Source: Methanimicrococcus sp. (GTDB taxonomy: Archaea > Halobacteriota > Methanosarcinia > Methanosarcinales > Methanosarcinaceae). Taken from it: a DNA stretch of 13,252 nucleotides. Positions within the stretch are counted from its first letter, which is position 1. Each line of letters begins with the position of its first letter. The translations under genes were made by a program, and so were the position numbers. Of the stretch, positions 1 through 6,566 are shown piece after piece. The stretch covers positions 1 through 13,252 of the forward strand of contig WRDC01000032.1 in the NCBI GenBank assembly GCA_009783635.1, written 5' to 3'. Under the pieces are notes generated by a model. That model was given only the letters and a program-made list of their open reading frames with translations. It had not been told where the DNA came from and did not search any database.

Positions 1-11
1 AATAAAAAAGA

Positions 12-98
12 TATGAAAAAACAGAACAAGAATGAAAAAACAGAACAAGAATGAAAAAACAGAACAAGAATGAAAAAACAGAACAAGAATGAAAAAAC
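12..98. repeat. 19-bp tandem repeat, about 4.5 copies, 3' of enolase
   Basis: The unit AATGAAAAAACAGAACAAG repeats head to tail from 12 to 87, with one mismatch at the first base of the first copy, and a partial fifth copy runs to 98. On the minus strand, which is the enolase sense strand, each copy reads as a T-rich segment with a run of six T. The array lies immediately beyond the enolase terminator hairpin, so it may supply back-up U-tracts for transcript ending. There are no spacers between copies, so this is not a CRISPR array. Confidence 0.9.
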
Positions 99-118
99 AA
101 GAGTCAGAACTCTTGTTT
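92..118 (-). terminator. Stem-loop plus T-run terminator of enolase
   Basis: On the minus strand, AACAAGAGT and ACTCTTGTT pair around a four-base loop (stem spanning 95-118), followed directly by a run of six T (97-92). This lies a few bases past the enolase stop codon. It has the shape of an intrinsic terminator. Archaeal termination needs mainly the U-tract, so the hairpin may instead protect the 3' end. Confidence 0.7.
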
Positions 119-123
119 AAACA

Positions 124-1404
124 TTAAAGGCGGATGTATTCGCCGGCGTCGCCCAATTCTTCTTCTATTCGGAGGAGCTGGTTGTATTTTGCCGTGCGTT
201 CGCCGCGGGCCGGCGCGCCCGTCTTGATCATGTCGGCGCCGAGCGCGACAGCTAAATCGGCAATGGTTGTATCTTCCGTTTCGGCAGATCTGTGACTGAC
301 GAAGAGGGTGAAACCGTTTCTTGTCGCGAGCGTTGCCGCGTCAATGGCTTCGGACAACGTTCCGATTTGATTGACTTTCAGAAGAAGGCCATTGGCCGCA
401 TTTCCGGCAATGCCTTTGGCAATGCGCTCGGGATTTGTAACAAACAAATCATCACCGACGATGATCGTTTCCCAAAGCTCGCCGGTCAGGTTTTCAAAGT
501 CCTCAAAAGAATCCTCATAGAACGGGTCTTCAATAGATAAAATCGGATAACTGTTGACTAAATCAACATAAAAAGCGGTCAGTTCTTCGGGAGACATGAC
601 TTCGCCGTCGACCTTGTAGCTGTCACCGTCAAAAAATTCAGAAGCCGCGGCATCCAAACCGATTTTAATTTCTTCATCGGTATAGCCGGCTCGTTCGATC
701 GCGATCATTAAAGCATCCAAGGCTTCCGTTGTTTTTTCCATTTTCGGCGCAAATCCGCCTTCATAGCCGACATTTGTGGAAGCGGCGCCGTAAGATTCCT
801 GCAGATACTTACCGAGCGCGTGATAGGTTTCAGACCCCATTTGAATGGCTTCGGCAAATGTTTCGGCGCCGACCGGCTGGATCATAAATTCCTGAATGGC
901 CAAATCATTTCCGGCGTGTTTGCCGCCATTGAGAACATTCATCGTCGGAACCGGAAGTGTAAAAGAATTAGCGCCGCCCAAGTATCTGTAAAGCGGAAGT
1001 TTGGATTCCGCCGCCGCCGCTTTCGCCGCCGCCATGGAAATGCCCAATACGGCATTGGCGCCTAAAACGGCTTTGTTATCCGTGCCGTCCATTTCAAGCA
1101 TCATCATATCAATTTCACGCTGCATACGCGAATCATAACCGATCAAAGATTGCGAAATGCGGGAAACATTGTCGACCGCTTTCAGAACACCTTTGCCGTT
1201 GTAGCGGTCGGCGTCACCGTCACGGAGTTCCAGCGCTTCATGGGTGCCCGTGGAGGCGCCGGACGGAACGCTGGCGCGGCCAAAGCCGTTCGCTGTAATC
1301 ACATCAACTTCAACCGTCGGGTTGCCGCGGGAATCTAAAATCTCACGCGCTTTGATACTTCGAATCACAAAGCGGTCTGCGTCATTATAGCCTAAAATTT
1401 TCAT
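124..1404 (-). CDS. eno: Enolase (phosphopyruvate hydratase)
   Basis: Cytoplasmic enolase, interconverting 2-phosphoglycerate and phosphoenolpyruvate. In a methanogen it serves mainly gluconeogenesis. With the ATG at 1404 the product is 426 residues, normal for the family. Visible signatures are SGASTGT (48-54), GGKHAGN (160-166) with the substrate-loop His163, QEFMI with Glu172, metal ligands Asp251, Glu292 (SIEDPF) and Asp318 (VGDD), catalytic Lys343 in LLKVNQIGT, His371 in SHRS and Lys394 in KTGAP. A TTG four codons upstream (1416) is also in frame, but GTGAT sits just before the ATG at 1404 and supports the shorter form. One oddity is that the usual GDEGG loop reads GYEGG (213-217); the catalytic Glu215 is kept. 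It is the last gene of the minus-strand series and has its own TATA-like box. The identification is secure. Confidence 0.97.
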   Translation of the reverse strand: MKILGYNDADRFVIRSIKAREILDSRGNPTVEVDVITANGFGRASVPSGASTGTHEALELRDGDADRYNGKGVLKAVDNVSRISQSLIGYDSRMQREIDMMMLEMDGTDNKAVLGANAVLGISMAAAKAAAAESKLPLYRYLGGANSFTLPVPTMNVLNGGKHAGNDLAIQEFMIQPVGAETFAEAIQMGSETYHALGKYLQESYGAASTNVGYEGGFAPKMEKTTEALDALMIAIERAGYTDEEIKIGLDAAASEFFDGDSYKVDGEVMSPEELTAFYVDLVNSYPILSIEDPFYEDSFEDFENLTGELWETIIVGDDLFVTNPERIAKGIAGNAANGLLLKVNQIGTLSEAIDAATLATRNGFTLFVSHRSAETEDTTIADLAVALGADMIKTGAPARGERTAKYNQLLRIEEELGDAGEYIRL

Positions 1405-1440
1405 AACATCACACAATACATTTAATCGTAAAATTGGAAA

Positions 1441-1450
1441 GGGATATAAT
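1441..1450 (-). promoter_or_regulatory. TATA-like box upstream of enolase
   Basis: On the minus strand the sequence ATTATATCCC lies about 40 bases before the enolase ATG. An archaeal start about 25 bases downstream would give a leader of roughly 15-20 bases containing the GTGAT ribosome binding site. This is inferred from position and composition only. Confidence 0.4.
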
Positions 1451-1497
1451 CATAAGAGTTCCAGTATTAAACAATTTTCGGGGCTTTTTTGAAGCGG

Positions 1498-1504
1498 AAA
1501 AAAA
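1498..1504 (-). terminator. T-run after the AmrS-type gene
   Basis: A run of seven T on the minus strand follows GTGAGG about 30 bases past the stop codon of the radical SAM gene. Archaeal RNA polymerase stops at such U-tracts. No convincing hairpin precedes it. Confidence 0.35.
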
Positions 1505-1532
1505 CCTCACAAAACCGAAAGATTTCACAAAA

Positions 1533-2609
1533 TTAAAAACCGCTGTCAAGCGGATAAAAGACCGGTATTTTTTCACCGCAGCCGGAACAAACGAATTCGT
1601 GGCCGTTTCGCTCCAATCCGGCATTTTCTCCGAAGTAAAAGCGGCGGCTGATCAAAAGGCGGCCGCAGTTCGGACACCATGTATTTTGAAAATCCGACTC
1701 GACATTGCCTAAATAAACATACTTCAGTCCGGCGGCTGTGAAGAGGCGGCGCCTCTGTTCCAGCATCTCGGCCGTTGCCGGCGGCAAATGATCCATTTTA
1801 AAATGCGGGCGAAAAGCCGTTAAGTGGACAGGCGTTTCGTTTCCCAAATTTTGAAAAATCCAAGACGCCAATGCTTCGGATTCGGCGGGACTGTCATTCT
1901 CGCCCGGAATGAAAAGAGTAACGGTTTCAACGAAAAGGCCGGCATTTTTGGCTTTTGCGGCGGACGCTAAAACCGGTTCCAAACGGGCCGAAGCGACCTT
2001 TTCATAGAAATCGTTGGAAAAACTCTTTAAATCCACCCGGTAAACATCGATATAAGGCGCCAAAAAGTCAAACGCCTCCGGCGTCATATAACCGTTTGTC
2101 ACGACGATGACATATATACCGCATTTTTTTGCCAAGACGGCGGTGTCGTAAACAAATTCATACCAAACGGTCGGCTCGTTGTATGTAAAAGAAATGCTTT
2201 TAGAATCCAACAGCCGGGCGCGCCGTACAACTTCTTCGGGTGTCACGATTTCACCGAAACGGGTTGGACCGCCCCCTTTGCCCATTGCGGAATAAATGCT
2301 GTCCGCGGGTTGGGAAATGCGGTGATTTTGGCAGTTTAAACATTTGAAATTACATCCGAACGTGCCAAGCGAATAAGTCGTCGTTCCCGGTAAAAAATGA
2401 TTCAGCGGTTTCTTTTCGACTGGATCAATCGCTTCGGAAGAGACAAAACCGTAATTGAGCGAATAAAGAATGCCGCCGATGTTTTTCCGGACGCGGCAAA
2501 AACCGGTCTTTTCGGGAGCGATGCGGCAGCGGTGCGCGCACAGGCCGCAGCGAACATCGCCGGACGGAAGAGATTCAAAAAACATTGCTTCTTTGAGCGA
2601 AGAAACCAT
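1533..2609 (-). CDS. amrS: AmrS-type radical SAM enzyme (AmmeMemoRadiSam system)
   Basis: This 358-residue radical SAM protein matches in layout the AmmeMemoRadiSam radical SAM family, related to pyruvate formate-lyase activating enzymes. The cluster-binding motif CX3CX2C is at Cys86, Cys90 and Cys93 (CNFKCLNC). A Cys-rich N-terminal segment (Cys21, Cys24, Cys28, Cys38) and a C-terminal zinc-ribbon-like module (CPNC at 312-315, CSGC at 341-344) flank the barrel. The family usually co-occurs with an AMMECR1-domain protein and a Memo-like dioxygenase-fold protein. Neither is in this window, and the substrate is not known to me. GAGG seven bases before ATG 2609 favours this start over the in-frame ATG at 2585. 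It lies 18 bases behind the Dph6-like gene, so the two are probably co-transcribed. Confidence 0.88.
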   Translation of the reverse strand: MVSSLKEAMFFESLPSGDVRCGLCAHRCRIAPEKTGFCRVRKNIGGILYSLNYGFVSSEAIDPVEKKPLNHFLPGTTTYSLGTFGCNFKCLNCQNHRISQPADSIYSAMGKGGGPTRFGEIVTPEEVVRRARLLDSKSISFTYNEPTVWYEFVYDTAVLAKKCGIYVIVVTNGYMTPEAFDFLAPYIDVYRVDLKSFSNDFYEKVASARLEPVLASAAKAKNAGLFVETVTLFIPGENDSPAESEALASWIFQNLGNETPVHLTAFRPHFKMDHLPPATAEMLEQRRRLFTAAGLKYVYLGNVESDFQNTWCPNCGRLLISRRFYFGENAGLERNGHEFVCSGCGEKIPVFYPLDSGF

Positions 2610-2627
2610 AGATATGCCTCAATTGTT

Positions 2628-3314
2628 TTATTCTTTTGTGACCAGCCGCGATTCCAAAATATCATAAAAACCCCGGTTTCCGAAATACCGGATAGCCGTT
2701 TTGACGGGAACGATTTTTTGTTTAAAGAGAGGCGCGTCCAAAACCGCCGTTTCAAACTCACCGCCTTCTCCCGCAATGTGTATGTATTTTGTTTCATGAA
2801 GCCGGATCAAATCGTTCAAAGCATTGCGGTCCAGAACTCTTCCGAGCCAGCTCTCATCCAACCCGTCGGCCGCAACCGCAGCAAAACGGATTTCCATGCC
2901 TGACTCAATCATTTCGGAAAGAAGTGAAACCGGATCCGCTTTCCAAAGCGGCGAAAAAGACTGCAGCCCGAGCGATAAACAAATTTTATCAACGCGGCTT
3001 TTCTGATACGCGGATTCAATCGCGCCGGAACAGACGCCTTCAATGCCGTATTCGAAAATCGCATCGGACAATGCCGTTTCCATTTCATTGAGTTCCTCTT
3101 CTTTAACGCCGGATGTCTGCCGGTAATACAAAGGAAGGGCGCAAGCTTCGGAAATCAGCGGAACCAAACCCGTGTTGACGGAATGGAACATATAAGATTC
3201 TTTATTGTCGGGCACAAAGCAAATCAGACAGACAACTTCATTGCCGGCTTCAATCATCTTTTGAACGGCAAATACGGAATCTTTGCCGCCCGACACCAAT
3301 GCCGCAATTTTCAC
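2628..3314 (-). CDS. Dph6-like diphthine--ammonia ligase family protein (PP-loop ATPase)
   Basis: A 228-residue ATP pyrophosphatase of the Dph6/COG2102 family. Members adenylate diphthine on elongation factor 2 and amidate it to diphthamide, the last step of that modification. The PP-loop SGGKDS is at 8-13, SGAIES at 96-101, and the family hallmark GEGGEFET at 182-189. I place the start at GTG 3314, because the family begins right before the PP-loop strand (VKIAALVSGGKDS) and GGCGGTTGA precedes it. The longer frame to 3434 would add 40 residues read from a tandem repeat. dphB, the preceding diphthamide enzyme, lies in the same gene series, which supports the role. Archaea have more than one paralogue in this family, so the exact reaction is inferred. 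Confidence 0.85.
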   Translation of the reverse strand: MKIAALVSGGKDSVFAVQKMIEAGNEVVCLICFVPDNKESYMFHSVNTGLVPLISEACALPLYYRQTSGVKEEELNEMETALSDAIFEYGIEGVCSGAIESAYQKSRVDKICLSLGLQSFSPLWKADPVSLLSEMIESGMEIRFAAVAADGLDESWLGRVLDRNALNDLIRLHETKYIHIAGEGGEFETAVLDAPLFKQKIVPVKTAIRYFGNRGFYDILESRLVTKE

Positions 3315-3355
3315 TTCAACCGCCCGATCCGTAAATATGAAAAGAGAAAAGTAAT

Positions 3356-3395
3356 AAAATGAATTGTGATAAAATGAATTGTGATAAAATGAATT
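3356..3395. repeat. 15-bp tandem repeat, about 2.7 copies
   Basis: AAAATGAATTGTGAT repeats at 3356-3370 and 3371-3385, with a partial copy to 3395. It fills the gap between the kinase stop codon and the Dph6-like gene. The last bases touch the kinase stop codon. The 15-bp length is a multiple of three, which keeps a spurious extension of the Dph6-like reading frame open. Confidence 0.85.
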
Positions 3396-4308
3396 AAAAA
3401 CGCTCCAAATCCGATGCCGGGAAATACTGTACATATCGTTCTTTCATTCGTTTCCAGTCCGGCAGGTTTGTTTGACAGCCGATTTTTTCAACAACGAAAG
3501 ATGCGGTCACGCTGCCGACACGGCAGCAGATTTCGGGCGGGCAGCCTTTGATGAGCGAGACCAAAAAGCCGGCTTTATACGCGTCCCCCGCGCCGGTCGG
3601 GTCTGCCGACTCTGCCCAAACCGCCGGAATTTTCGTCTCTTTCTTTTCCCCGCCATTGTTTTCATAAAGGACGCTGCCTTCTTTATCACAGGTGACAATG
3701 ATTAAGCCGATGGAATTTCGGAGTTCTTCAAACGTTTTTCCGGAAATTTCCGTCACTTTTTGAATTTCGTGACGGTTCGAAAATAAAATATTCGTATTCT
3801 CAAGAATCGTATTCAGAGGCTCTCTTTGATAGGTGACCAAATCCTGTCCCGGATCAAAAGAAACAAAATCGGCGATATGAGACATTTTTTCATTGAAACG
3901 GCAGTCTGCCGTCACCATATGAACAAACTCCGCCTTCGGAGGCGCCAATTCCGCCAACTTGGCGGCAGCGCCCCAGTAAAAGTAAGTGGTTTGACTGGAG
4001 AGGGAATCGGTAATGACAAAAGCTTTGGAAAGCGTTTCACCTTCCAAGTGGTATAACTTTGACAGGTCAATACCAAAACTTTCCAGCCAGAAACGATAGC
4101 CGCTGGATTCAAAATCACGGCCGACCGGGGAGATCAGTTCCACATCGCCGCCGAGACGGGCAATGGCTACCGCCACATTTGCCGCGCCGCCGCCGTACTG
4201 TGTTTCACAGACAAAAACCGGCGCCGATTGATCCGGGCCGGCCATTGATTCGACCGTCAGCAAATAGTCAATCGATGTATGTCCCGTTACGGAAATTTTT
4301 CGACTCAT
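3394..4308 (-). CDS. PfkB-family kinase, probable archaeal nucleoside kinase
   Basis: A 304-residue ribokinase/PfkB-fold kinase. GGGAAN (39-44) forms the substrate lid region, NRHE (178-181) is the family NXXE motif, and DPTGAGD (236-242) is PfkB signature 2 with the catalytic base Asp242 and the anion hole. The overall pattern (GHTSIDY at 9-15, FDPGQDL at 151-157, GCQTNLP near the C terminus) strongly recalls the Methanocaldococcus MJ0406 nucleoside kinase, so phosphorylation of nucleosides is likelier than of a sugar phosphate. That comparison is from memory, not an alignment. Only a weak AGGT element precedes ATG 4308. The gene follows UPF0212 by 55 bases and precedes the Dph6-like gene by 79. 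Confidence 0.85.
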   Translation of the reverse strand: MSRKISVTGHTSIDYLLTVESMAGPDQSAPVFVCETQYGGGAANVAVAIARLGGDVELISPVGRDFESSGYRFWLESFGIDLSKLYHLEGETLSKAFVITDSLSSQTTYFYWGAAAKLAELAPPKAEFVHMVTADCRFNEKMSHIADFVSFDPGQDLVTYQREPLNTILENTNILFSNRHEIQKVTEISGKTFEELRNSIGLIIVTCDKEGSVLYENNGGEKKETKIPAVWAESADPTGAGDAYKAGFLVSLIKGCPPEICCRVGSVTASFVVEKIGCQTNLPDWKRMKERYVQYFPASDLERF

Positions 4309-4310
4309 AG

Positions 4311-4344
4311 AAAAACCTGTTCAAAATAAAAATCTGTTCAAAAT
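4311..4344. repeat. 17-bp direct repeat, two copies
   Basis: AAAAACCTGTTCAAAAT (4311-4327) and AAAAATCTGTTCAAAAT (4328-4344) are adjacent and differ at one base. They occupy most of the gap between the UPF0212 gene and the kinase, including the kinase leader. Confidence 0.85.
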
Positions 4345-4363
4345 GAGATTCAGCCGGCGCAGA

Positions 4364-5206
4364 TCAATCGTACTCGTAATTCTTCTTTCCGGCGACGTCC
4401 CCGCGCTTTTCGCGGTGTTCGCCGTTTTCGGAAGGCTCGCCGCGGTCAAAGCTTTCACTTTTCTCGGAACGGTTGCCGCTTCCAAAACTTCCGCTTCCGC
4501 CGGAGCGCCCGCCGCGGCCATAGCTTTCACTTCCGCCGGAACGACTGCCGCGGCCATAGCTTTCACTTCCGCCGGAGCGTCCGCCGCGGCCATGACTTTC
4601 ACTTCCGCCGGAGCGTCCGCCGCGGCCATAGCTTTCACTTCCGCCGGAGCGTCCGCCGCGGCCATAGCTTTCACTTCCGCCGGAGCGTCCGCCGCGGCTA
4701 TAGCTTTCACTTCCGCCGGAGCGTCCGCCGCGGCTATAGCTTTCACTTCCTTCGGAACGATTGCCGCGGCCGGCGCGCTCGCCTCTCTCGGGGCGCTCTT
4801 CCTTATCCGTATGCTCTTTACCGCGTATTTCGCCGCTTTGTTTTAAACGCGGCGGGCGGTTGTCGGAAATAAATTCTTCAACGGCCGAGACTTTTAAAGG
4901 AACATCCCGAAGAGCTTTGCCGATGACGGATGTTGCAATACGGGCGGCGTGTTCTTCGGATTCCGCCTCATAGACTTTCATTTGGAACAAGAGACCGACC
5001 AAAGCGGTATCGGCAACCACGTAAACGCTCATGAATTTTTCTTCGCAATGAGCGCAGGTCATGGTTCCGACATCCACGCCGACATATTCCAATTTCGGAT
5101 TCAGCCGTTTCCCCGATTCTGAAATAGCAATTCCGATCGCATCTTCTCCTGTGGCAACATCTTTAACAAACCAGGCTCCCTCTAAAAAAACATTATAATT
5201 CGACAT
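4364..5206 (-). CDS. UPF0212 (DUF555) protein with an RGG-like repeat tail
   Basis: Residues 1-116 form a complete UPF0212/DUF555 domain, an archaeal family of unknown function usually about 115-120 residues long. It shows the N-terminal SNYNVFLEGAW, DAIGIAISESGKRLN (22-36), a CxxC pair at Cys51/Cys54, TALVGLL (67-73) and ALRDVPLKV (98-106). A charged linker (117-147) then leads into nine 12-residue units (148-255) of the type GGRSGGSESYGR, followed by a charged end (256-280). The tail is rich in Gly, Ser, Arg and Tyr, predicted disordered, and resembles RGG-type RNA-binding regions. Total length of 280 is more than twice the family norm. ATG 5206 is preceded by AAGGGAT. The domain assignment is firm; the tail function is inference. 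Confidence 0.88.
   Translation of the reverse strand: MSNYNVFLEGAWFVKDVATGEDAIGIAISESGKRLNPKLEYVGVDVGTMTCAHCEEKFMSVYVVADTALVGLLFQMKVYEAESEEHAARIATSVIGKALRDVPLKVSAVEEFISDNRPPRLKQSGEIRGKEHTDKEERPERGERAGRGNRSEGSESYSRGGRSGGSESYSRGGRSGGSESYGRGGRSGGSESYGRGGRSGGSESHGRGGRSGGSESYGRGSRSGGSESYGRGGRSGGSGSFGSGNRSEKSESFDRGEPSENGEHREKRGDVAGKKNYEYD
4442..4765 (-). repeat. 36-bp coding minisatellite, nine copies
   Basis: Nine in-frame 36-bp units encode the 12-residue repeats of the UPF0212 tail. The central six or seven copies are almost identical at the DNA level, including third codon positions. The two units at each end are more diverged (GNRSEGSESYSR first, GNRSEKSESFDR last). This pattern fits recent slippage or homogenisation inside an older array. 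Because 36 is divisible by three, several other frames on both strands are also open across it. Confidence 0.95.
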
Positions 5207-5390
5207 TCTGTATCCCTTTATTTTTTATTTCTTCATTATTTCAACATTTCAAACGGAAAAGCTTCACGGCTCTTAAAATTTTCTTTGTAATGCTAACAAT
5301 CATTAAGTATTTCAATTCATTTCATCGTTGTTTAAAAACGAATCGGTCGGATTCCCATACACGGCAGTTTTACGGTTAATATCAGTTATC

Positions 5391-5466
5391 AGATTGTATC
5401 AGATAGATTGCATCAGATAGATTGTATCAGATAGATTGTATCAGATAGATTGTGTATCAGATTGTA
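5391..5466. repeat. 14-bp tandem repeat, four copies plus degenerate end
   Basis: AGATTGTATCAGAT repeats at 5391-5404, 5405-5418 (one change), 5419-5432 and 5433-5446, then degenerates through 5447-5466. The degenerate end runs into the DUF357 gene, so the last codons and TGA stop of that gene are repeat sequence. The rest of the 250-base gap (5207-5390) holds only A+T-rich leader sequence, with no clear promoter. Confidence 0.9.
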
Positions 5467-5738
5467 AAAAGAAGGTCGTCATCCACATCAAAAACGCCCA
5501 GTTTGGCGCCCGCGTCCAGCCAAGCGTGGCCGTAACTGAAAGACGCCAAAGCGTTGACATAATCTTTCTGCTCTAAAAAGAATAAACCGTCTTTGTGATA
5601 AGAATCCGCCATTGTTTTAAAATCATTTGAAACCGCTCTCATGTGGGAGCCTTCAATGGAAGACGGAACAGCTTTTTCAAGCGCGGCGGCTAAAAGTCTT
5701 TCATAACGCATCGTTTTCTCATAAAGATCGGCAGACAT
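5457..5738 (-). CDS. DUF357 family protein
   Basis: A 93-residue soluble, largely helical protein matching the small archaeal DUF357 family, whose function is unknown. Recognisable parts are the N-terminal helix MRYERLLAAALEKA (10-23) and the conserved stretch around DGLFFLEQKDYVNALASFSYGH (50-71), which looks like a single TPR-like hairpin. GTGAGG before ATG 5738 is a good ribosome binding site, and its TGA is the dphB stop codon. Only nine bases separate the two genes, so they are surely co-transcribed and probably coupled. The placement suggests a role near translation factor modification, but that is only context. Confidence 0.85.
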   Translation of the reverse strand: MSADLYEKTMRYERLLAAALEKAVPSSIEGSHMRAVSNDFKTMADSYHKDGLFFLEQKDYVNALASFSYGHAWLDAGAKLGVFDVDDDLLFTI

Positions 5739-5747
5739 TTCTTTTCC

Positions 5748-6566
5748 TCACGGCAATTCAGATTTTTTTTCGGCATTCCCCAACAAAACGGCAGGCGCGC
5801 CCGCCAATTTCACCAATGCTTCCGCTTCAATAAAATGAAGCTCCCCCGGAACAACTAAAATATGAAGCGGGCCTCCGAGATCAAACCGGTCGGCATTCTC
5901 CGCAAAATCCGCTTTAACGCAAGAATCGGGGGATCCGGCGCGCGCAATTCCGACCACAATCCGGTTTTTCATAACGCCTTCATTTTTTTTGTTTTCAACT
6001 TCCAAAAGCAGCCGAAGCGCTTCCGTCACGGTCATGAAGCCGTGGTCTTTGTGAATATCCAAAAAAACGAGAGTATGCAATCCGTTCTGCTGATTGAATT
6101 TGATTGTATTGTAAGGCGTCTCCGTTACAACACGGTTCCCGCGGCTGCTGACATAAGGAAAGGGGATGCTGACGGATTTCCCGAAACGGTAATTTTGAAG
6201 ACCGGAAAGACCGAAAACGGCGGAAGTAATGGAAGAGCCGTGTATTAAACGCGTCTCAATGCCCATATCCGCCGCGCGGATCCGGAGATCGACATGGGTT
6301 GTCGAAGCCATCGTATCGCCGCCGGTCAAAAATACAACATTTTGGCGGACGGCATTTTCAAGCCAAAAAGGATTCTGTTCAACATCTTCGCGGTTTAAAA
6401 GTGTCACAGGTTTTCCATAAAAAGCTTCCAATTTTTCAAGGCCGGCGCCCATCAAACAAGAAGTATAAAATTCCAAATAAACAATATCGGCAGCTCGAAC
6501 GGTTTCCAGTCCTTTGAGAGAAATATCTTTCTCATCATGCAATCCCAATCCGATGAAAGTCAACAT
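5748..6566 (-). CDS. dphB: Diphthine synthase
   Basis: A 272-residue SAM-dependent methyltransferase of the tetrapyrrole-methylase fold. DphB methylates the modified histidine of elongation factor 2 to give diphthine. Characteristic parts are MLTFIGLGLHDEKDIS (1-16), DIVYLEFYTS (27-36), the SAM-binding loop TGGDTMASTTH (81-91), and IHGSSI (108-113). Length and fold match archaeal DphB. The next pathway step is the likely job of the Dph6-like gene at 2628-3314. No good ribosome binding site precedes ATG 6566, and a TATA-like box lies about 25 bases upstream, so the transcript may be leaderless. DUF357 follows nine bases downstream. Confidence 0.94.
   Translation of the reverse strand: MLTFIGLGLHDEKDISLKGLETVRAADIVYLEFYTSCLMGAGLEKLEAFYGKPVTLLNREDVEQNPFWLENAVRQNVVFLTGGDTMASTTHVDLRIRAADMGIETRLIHGSSITSAVFGLSGLQNYRFGKSVSIPFPYVSSRGNRVVTETPYNTIKFNQQNGLHTLVFLDIHKDHGFMTVTEALRLLLEVENKKNEGVMKNRIVVGIARAGSPDSCVKADFAENADRFDLGGPLHILVVPGELHFIEAEALVKLAGAPAVLLGNAEKKSELP

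Noticed and set aside
1..120. CRISPR-like array at the window start, and similar repeats elsewhere
   Set aside because: Copies are contiguous with no spacers, units are 10-23 bp, and no cas genes are present.
1434..1712. Plus-strand frame of 92 residues overlapping the radical SAM 3' end
   Set aside because: It lies mostly opposite a firm gene, has no family resemblance and no clear start signal.
3315..3434. N-terminal extension of the Dph6-like protein to 3434
   Set aside because: The 40 added residues come from the 15-bp repeat and overlap the kinase gene end. The family starts at the PP-loop strand.
4321..4846. Long alanine-rich frames on both strands across the 36-bp array, such as 4343-4846 plus and 4321-4746 minus
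   Set aside because: They are open only because the repeat unit is a multiple of three. Neither matches a known family, and the UPF0212 frame in the same place has a recognised domain and a good start.
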